64,000 nucleotides of DNA from Amycolatopsis deserti (GTDB lineage: Bacteria > Actinomycetota > Actinomycetes > Mycobacteriales > Pseudonocardiaceae): NCBI RefSeq assembly GCF_014653945.1, contig NZ_BNAU01000001.1:1116001-1180000 (forward strand), given 5' to 3'. Shown piece after piece: positions 60,327-64,000 of this stretch. The notes beneath the pieces are model-generated. The model worked only from the letters and a program-made list of their open reading frames with translations. It ran no database searches and was not told the DNA's origin. The translations under genes and the position numbers were made by a program. How positions within the stretch are numbered: the stretch's first letter is position 1; each line of letters begins with the position of its first letter.

Positions 60327-60941
60327 TCAGCTGGACGGCAGCTTCTCCGCGGCCAGCGCGGCCAGGCCCTTCACCGCGTCCGCCGCCCGGGTCTGCGTGC
60401 TCGCCGTGACCTGGAGCCCGGACAGCACGTGCCCGCCGGCCAGCAGCACCGTGCAGGTCGTGCCGTCGCACCAGGCGCGCGCGGCCTCGGCGCCGGCCGG
60501 ACGGGCGATCGTCAGCTGCTGGCCGTCGCAGGCGACCTGCGCCAGCACCTCGGCCGCCGTGCGGTCCAGGTAGCCGGTGACCTGCTGCGTCAGCGAGGAA
60601 CCACTGGTGTAGAGCCAGGTCGAGCCACGCGGGTCCCCCGCGGGCACGGCGTCGAAGCAGGATCCGTTGGCGGCGCGGGCGGCGGCCTCCCGCACGCCCT
60701 CGCTCGCCAGGTCGCTCTTGGTGAGCACCGCCGCCGCCACGTCCTCGGCGATGTGGTTCACCGGGTTCGCCGCCGCCTGCTCGACCGAGACGCTGGACGA
60801 GGTCGCCGGCGTCGTCGCGGACGGCGTCGCCGCGCCCGCCGGCTTGTCGTAGTAGGTCTCCAGGTCGTTCGGGCGATCCGCGCACCCGGTCAGCCCGGTC
60901 AGCACGACCGCGGCCAGGACCACCATCCCTCCATGACGCAC
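60327..60941 (-). CDS. Secreted lipoprotein
   Basis: A 204-residue lipoprotein. The signal peptide (MVVLAAVVLTGLTGC) ends in the lipobox LTGC, so Cys20 is lipidated. The mature part begins with a Thr/Ser/Ala-rich linker, then a globular region with four cysteines (GSCFDAV, VACDGQQ, AWCDGTTC) and a VLLAGGHVLSGLQVTASTQT segment. No family is recognised with certainty. It lies 51 bp downstream of the aldo/keto reductase gene on the same strand. Confidence 0.82.
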   Translation of the reverse strand: MRHGGMVVLAAVVLTGLTGCADRPNDLETYYDKPAGAATPSATTPATSSSVSVEQAAANPVNHIAEDVAAAVLTKSDLASEGVREAAARAANGSCFDAVPAGDPRGSTWLYTSGSSLTQQVTGYLDRTAAEVLAQVACDGQQLTIARPAGAEAARAWCDGTTCTVLLAGGHVLSGLQVTASTQTRAADAVKGLAALAAEKLPSS

Positions 60942-60992
60942 GGTGACGTTCCCTTCAGTCTGCGTTGTGGGCGCTGAGATTAGTGCAAGCCT

Positions 60993-61970
60993 TCACTGCC
61001 ACTGCAGCGAGGATCGCCGATCCCAGTACCGTTCCGGCGGCTCGGCCAGCGCCCGCAGTCCGGCGAGTTCGCCCGGTGGCAGCTCGACGCCGGTCGCGGC
61101 CAGGTTCGCGGTCAGCTGCTGCGGGCTGGCGGGACCGACGAGGACGGTGTCCGCCCACGGCTGGGCCAGCACCGCCGCGACGGCGATGGCGTCCGCGCCG
61201 ACTCCGGAGCGTTGCGCCAGACGGGTGATCGCGGGCGGCGGGTTCACCACCAGCCTGCCGTTGGCGAGGGTTTCCTTGACCAGCACCAGGTTCCCGGCTG
61301 CGTGCGCCTCGGCGAGCGCCGGTCCCGCGGACGGTTCGAGCAGGTTCCAGGTGGACTGCACCGCGGAGAACACCGGCCGCCCGGCCACTTCCAGCTCGAA
61401 CGCCCGCCGGATCACCTCGGCCTGTTTCGGCCCGGAGGTGGAGAACCCGACGCGCACGCCGTCGTCGCTGAGCGCCGCCAGCGCCCGCTGCAGAGCCTCG
61501 TCGGTGAACAGCGGACTGTCCACGGTGAGCGAGTGCACCTGGTAGAGGTTGATGGCGTTGCCCAGCAGGGAGCGGCTTTCGGTCCACTGGCGGGAGAACA
61601 CACCGGCCGAGTGCTCTTTCACCTCGTGCATCGTGGCGTCCATGCGCCAGCCGCCGACGTAGGTGTACCCCCACTTGCTGGAGACCGTGAGATCGCGGTG
61701 GCCGCGCTCGTCCAGCCAGCCGGCGAGGAACTCCTCGGCGCGGCCGTAGGAGCGCGCGACGTCGACCCAGCGGACACCGGCCGCGTACGCCGCGTCGAGC
61801 ACCGCGAAGGTGGCCTCCCGCATCGCCCGCACGTCCCGCCGGACCGGGAGCTCGCTGCTTCTGCCCAGGTTGATGTAGGCGGGCCGCCCGAGGGCCGCCA
61901 GGCCGAGTCCGATGCGCAGGGGACTGTCCTTTCCGTGCGGGTTTTCCAGCATGAGCGGGGTGCCGGCCAC
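60993..61970 (-). CDS. Aldo/keto reductase
   Basis: A 325-residue TIM-barrel AKR. LGLAALGRPAYINLGR starts the barrel; VRWVDVARSYGRAEEFLAGW carries the catalytic Asp and Tyr, with SSKWGYTY giving the Lys. HSLTVDSPL gives the His-like position, followed by SQ-type FSAVQSTWNLLEPS and VLVGPASPQQLTANL for NADPH. The substrate is unknown. A GTATA-N6-TATAC operator lies 30 bp upstream, the same as the one before the small regulator gene. It starts at GTG 61970 or ATG 61952. Confidence 0.9.
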   Translation of the reverse strand: MAGTPLMLENPHGKDSPLRIGLGLAALGRPAYINLGRSSELPVRRDVRAMREATFAVLDAAYAAGVRWVDVARSYGRAEEFLAGWLDERGHRDLTVSSKWGYTYVGGWRMDATMHEVKEHSAGVFSRQWTESRSLLGNAINLYQVHSLTVDSPLFTDEALQRALAALSDDGVRVGFSTSGPKQAEVIRRAFELEVAGRPVFSAVQSTWNLLEPSAGPALAEAHAAGNLVLVKETLANGRLVVNPPPAITRLAQRSGVGADAIAVAAVLAQPWADTVLVGPASPQQLTANLAATGVELPPGELAGLRALAEPPERYWDRRSSLQWQ

Positions 61971-61999
61971 TGGCGAGTCGCGTCGCCGAAAGCGGCGCT

Positions 62000-62015
62000 G
62001 TATAGGGCGTTATAC
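62000..62015. promoter_or_regulatory. Operator 1, GTATA-GGGCGT-TATAC, upstream of aldo/keto reductase
   Basis: A 16-bp inverted repeat with 5-bp arms, differing by one base from the copy at 62360-62375. It overlaps the stop codon (62010-62012) of the small regulator gene and lies 30 bp before the reductase start. The TATAC arm could serve as part of a -10 box, so binding would block transcription. Confidence 0.75.
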
Positions 62016-62351
62016 GCCGGATGCTCGTTGACGGAGGATGTCCAGCCACTGCTCGGAGTTCAGCGCCTGCCGGTGCAGCTTCTCCAGCCGCGCCGCCGGC
62101 GCCCGCACGTAACCCTTGCCGAAGACCGGCGCGATCTGCCGCAGGCTCGCCCCCTCCTCCCGGGCCGCCAGCAGCACCCAGTCCGAGGCGTCGGCACAGG
62201 CCGCCGACGCGCGCCGCAACTCCCCCAGCAGCCGGATCAGCTCCCCGGGCGGGACGGCGTGCGCGCGGACCGCCTGCGCGGTCTCCTCGAGCCAGGCCAG
62301 GACGTCGGCTTCGGTGATCGGGGCGCGGATCTCGGCCGCGGGCTCGGTCAT
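62010..62351 (-). CDS. Small putative DNA-binding regulator of unnamed family
   Basis: A 113-residue all-helical protein. Residues ~60-90 read WVLLAAREEGASLRQIAPVF and GKGYVRAPAARLEKLHRQ, a plausible helix-turn-helix in which SLRQIAPVFGKGY matches the turn and recognition region of small resolvase- or sigma-like HTHs. The N-terminal ADVLAWLEETAQAVRAH is helical. I do not know the family by name. It is flanked by two nearly identical operators, one at its promoter and one at its stop codon, which suggests autoregulation and control of the reductase. Confidence 0.72.
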   Translation of the reverse strand: MTEPAAEIRAPITEADVLAWLEETAQAVRAHAVPPGELIRLLGELRRASAACADASDWVLLAAREEGASLRQIAPVFGKGYVRAPAARLEKLHRQALNSEQWLDILRQRASGV

Positions 62352-62358
62352 GGCGGGC

Positions 62359-62375
62359 AGTATAGGTCGTTATAC
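62359..62375. promoter_or_regulatory. Operator 2, GTATA-GGTCGT-TATAC, with leaderless -10 for the small regulator
   Basis: Inverted repeat at 62360-62375. On the minus strand its end reads TATACT (62364-62359), seven bases before ATG 62351, the spacing of a leaderless actinobacterial promoter. A protein bound here would cover the -10 box. Confidence 0.75.
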
Positions 62376-62432
62376 GGCCGCCGGATCGCGACACGCCGGG
62401 CAACCGGAACGGCCGGGAAACGTCTTCACCAC

Positions 62433-62735
62433 GTGTCCGACAAGATCGTCCGCGGGGTCCGTGGCGTGGTGGCCGCGCTGGCGGTGACGCTGGCCCTGTC
62501 TCCGGTGCACGGCGGCGCCCTCCTGATGCTGATGTTCGCGGCGGGGCGGTACGACTCCAGCGGGCAGGGCGGGCCGTTCCGCAGCTGCACGGCCGATTCG
62601 GTGTCGTGCGAGGGGCCCAACGTCGTGGCGATCATCGTCTGCGGGCTGGTCGTGCTCGGCGGGCTGCTGCTCGCGGCCTGGGCGGGGCGCCGCGCGGCGC
62701 GGCCCCGAAACCGCGGATACAGCGGAAGCCGCTGA
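62433..62735 (+). CDS. Small hypothetical membrane protein
   Basis: A 100-residue protein with two membrane segments (VVAALAVTLALSPVHGGALL, continuing to LMLMF, and VVAIIVCGLVVLGGLLLAAW). A short outer loop between them contains two cysteines (FRSCTADSVSCEG). The tail is basic (GRRAARPRNRG). GTG 62433 is the start, divergent from the small regulator. No family recognised. A strong terminator follows. Confidence 0.65.
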   Translation: MSDKIVRGVRGVVAALAVTLALSPVHGGALLMLMFAAGRYDSSGQGGPFRSCTADSVSCEGPNVVAIIVCGLVVLGGLLLAAWAGRRAARPRNRGYSGSR

Positions 62736-62741
62736 CACGGC

Positions 62742-62775
62742 GGAGGCCGCCGACCCGGATGGATCGGCGGCCTCC
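62742..62775. terminator. Strong hairpin terminator between convergent genes
   Basis: GGAGGCCGCCGA (62742-62753) and TCGGCGGCCTCC (62764-62775) form a perfect 12-bp stem with a 10-nt loop, between the small membrane gene and the mpa stop. It can serve both directions. Confidence 0.8.
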
Positions 62776-62791
62776 CCTGGCCTGCCTGCGG

Positions 62792-64000
62792 TTACAGGTA
62801 CTGGCCGGTGTTCGTGGCCGTGTCGATGACGCGGCCGGACTCCTGGTTCTTGCCGGTGACGAGCGTGCGGATGTAGACGATCCGCTCGCCCTTCTTGCCC
62901 GAGATCCGGGCCCAGTCGTCCGGGTTGGTGGTGTTGGGCAGGTCCTCGTTCTCCGCGAACTCGTCGACGATCGCGTCGAGCAGGTGCTGCACCCGCAGAC
63001 CGGGCTGCTTGGTCTCCAGCACCGACTTGATCGCCGCCTTCTTCGCCCGGTCCACGATGTTCTGGATCATCGCGCCCGAGTTGAAGTCGCGGAAGTACAG
63101 GACCTCCTTGTCCCCGTTGGCGTAGGTGACCTCGAGGAACCGGTTCTCGTCGGTCTCCTCGTACATGCGCTCGACGGTGTTCTGGATCATCGCGTCGATC
63201 GTGGCCTGCGCGTCCCCGCCGAACTCGGCGAGGTCGTCGGCGTGGATCGGCAGCCCCGGCGTCAGGTACTTGGAGAAGATGTCCTTCGCACCCTCGGCGT
63301 CCGGCCGCTCGATCTTGATCTTCACGTCCAGCCGTCCCGGCCGCAGGATCGCCGGGTCGATCATGTCCTCGCGGTTGGAGGCGCCGATGACGATGACGTT
63401 CTCCAGCCCCTCGACACCGTCGATCTCGGCCAGCAGCTGCGGCACGATCGTGGTCTCCACGTCCGAGGAGACACCACTGCCGCGGGTGCGGAAGATCGAC
63501 TCCATCTCGTCGAAGAACACGATCACGGGCGTGCCGTCGGAGGCCTTCTCGCGAGCCCGCTGGAAGATCAGGCGGATGCTCCGCTCGGTCTCCCCGACGA
63601 ACTTGTTGAGCAGCTCCGGGCCCTTGATGTTGAGGAAGTACGACTTGGCGTCCTTCGAATCGCCGTCGCCGCGGGCCTCGGCCACCTTCTTGGCCAGCGA
63701 GTTGGCGACCGCCTTCGCGATCAGCGTCTTACCGCAACCGGGCGGGCCGTAGAGCAGGACGCCCTTGGGCGGCCGCAGCTCGTACTCCCGGTAGAGGTCG
63801 GCGTGCAGGAACGGCAGCTCCACGGCGTCGCGGATCTGCTCGATCTGCCTGCCCAGGCCACCGATGTCCTCGTAGCGGACGTCCGGGACCTCCTCCAGCA
63901 CGAGGTCCTCGACCTCGGCCTTGGGCACCCGCTCGTAGGCGTAGCCCGCCTTCGAATCCACCAGCAGCGAGTCGCCCGGCTTGAGCGTCTGCGCGGCCAG
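62792..64000 (-). CDS. mpa: Proteasome-associated ATPase Mpa/ARC (5' part beyond window)
   Basis: The last 403 residues of the AAA ATPase that unfolds pupylated proteins. Visible are the end of the OB region ([19 protein letters not shown]), the AAA module with Walker [16 protein letters not shown], Walker [13 protein letters not shown] and the sensor/arginine-finger region [20 protein letters not shown]. The C-terminal GQYL tail, whose penultimate Tyr opens the 20S gate, is present. The N-terminal coiled coil that binds Pup lies outside. It follows the conserved order but is separated from dop by about 3 kb. Confidence 0.96.
   Translation of the reverse strand: MAAQTLKPGDSLLVDSKAGYAYERVPKAEVEDLVLEEVPDVRYEDIGGLGRQIEQIRDAVELPFLHADLYREYELRPPKGVLLYGPPGCGKTLIAKAVANSLAKKVAEARGDGDSKDAKSYFLNIKGPELLNKFVGETERSIRLIFQRAREKASDGTPVIVFFDEMESIFRTRGSGVSSDVETTIVPQLLAEIDGVEGLENVIVIGASNREDMIDPAILRPGRLDVKIKIERPDAEGAKDIFSKYLTPGLPIHADDLAEFGGDAQATIDAMIQNTVERMYEETDENRFLEVTYANGDKEVLYFRDFNSGAMIQNIVDRAKKAAIKSVLETKQPGLRVQHLLDAIVDEFAENEDLPNTTNPDDWARISGKKGERIVYIRTLVTGKNQESGRVIDTATNTGQYL

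Overview
The window is high-GC actinobacterial chromosome. It carries a complete Pup-proteasome set (pup, prcB, prcA, dop, pafA, pafB, pafC and the 3' part of mpa/arc), rbpA, a tatA-tatC pair, helY, and polyprenol-mannosyl and lipoprotein acylation genes. Gene order resembles the Mycobacterium tuberculosis Rv2089c-Rv2115c block (M24 peptidase, 5'-3' exonuclease, helY, tatC, tatA, pafC, pafB, pafA, prcA, prcB, pup, dop, mpa), and a second small block (rbpA convergent with ppm1) matches Rv2050/Rv2051c. Accessory gene content (CGNR zinc-finger regulators, a UvrA-like self-resistance ATPase, epoxide hydrolase, many TetR/MarR/AraC pairs) suggests a Pseudonocardiaceae member such as Amycolatopsis. 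That genus call is inference; no rRNA is present.

1-19.4 kb is an accessory region of small regulator-plus-enzyme modules: MarR/ABM monooxygenase, methyltransferase/AraC/isochorismatase, GntR, VOC, two CGNR regulators, epoxide hydrolase, MarR/SDR, and UvrA-like ATPase/VOC/AraC. It also holds decayed genes (a SARP BTAD remnant abutting a DUF1963 remnant at 4.4-5.0 kb) and a 421-bp internally deleted IS481-like element with terminal inverted repeats and a 6-bp target duplication, inserted exactly at the overlapping stop codons of two convergent genes. 19.4-25.2 kb is core: thymidine kinase, rbpA with a SigR/SigH-type promoter, a DUF2382 stress protein, ppm, lnt and an amidohydrolase. 25.2-29.5 kb holds a lysine 2,3-aminomutase, a translationally coupled zinc-finger/lipoyl-domain pair, a secreted SGNH hydrolase and a PemK-like toxin-antitoxin pair.

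29.5-62 kb follows the mycobacterial order, interrupted by cargo. Between the exonuclease and helY lie an SPFH-RHH-GPP34 operon, two drug-type ABC transporters with a TetR, a DUF899 pseudogene and two tandem Eis-like acetyltransferases. An MMPL/TetR pair sits between pafA and pafBC. A pentapeptide-repeat gene and a ~125-bp tandem repeat sit between pafA and prcA. A Nudix/lipoprotein/aldo-keto reductase/small-regulator group sits between dop and mpa.

The most useful new signals are regulatory. Several regulator-target pairs have clear operator palindromes in their shared intergenic DNA: a nested 41-bp palindrome for MarR/ABM, paired AACC-CTTAG-GGTT sites for CGNR/epoxide hydrolase, two near-identical 16-bp GTATA...TATAC sites bracketing a small unnamed regulator and controlling an aldo/keto reductase, and a perfect AGTGATATCACT between the SPFH operon and an ABC transporter. 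The encoded Pup ends in Gly-Gly-Glu, so it would not need deamidation before ligation. No CRISPR array, tRNA, rRNA or prophage was seen.
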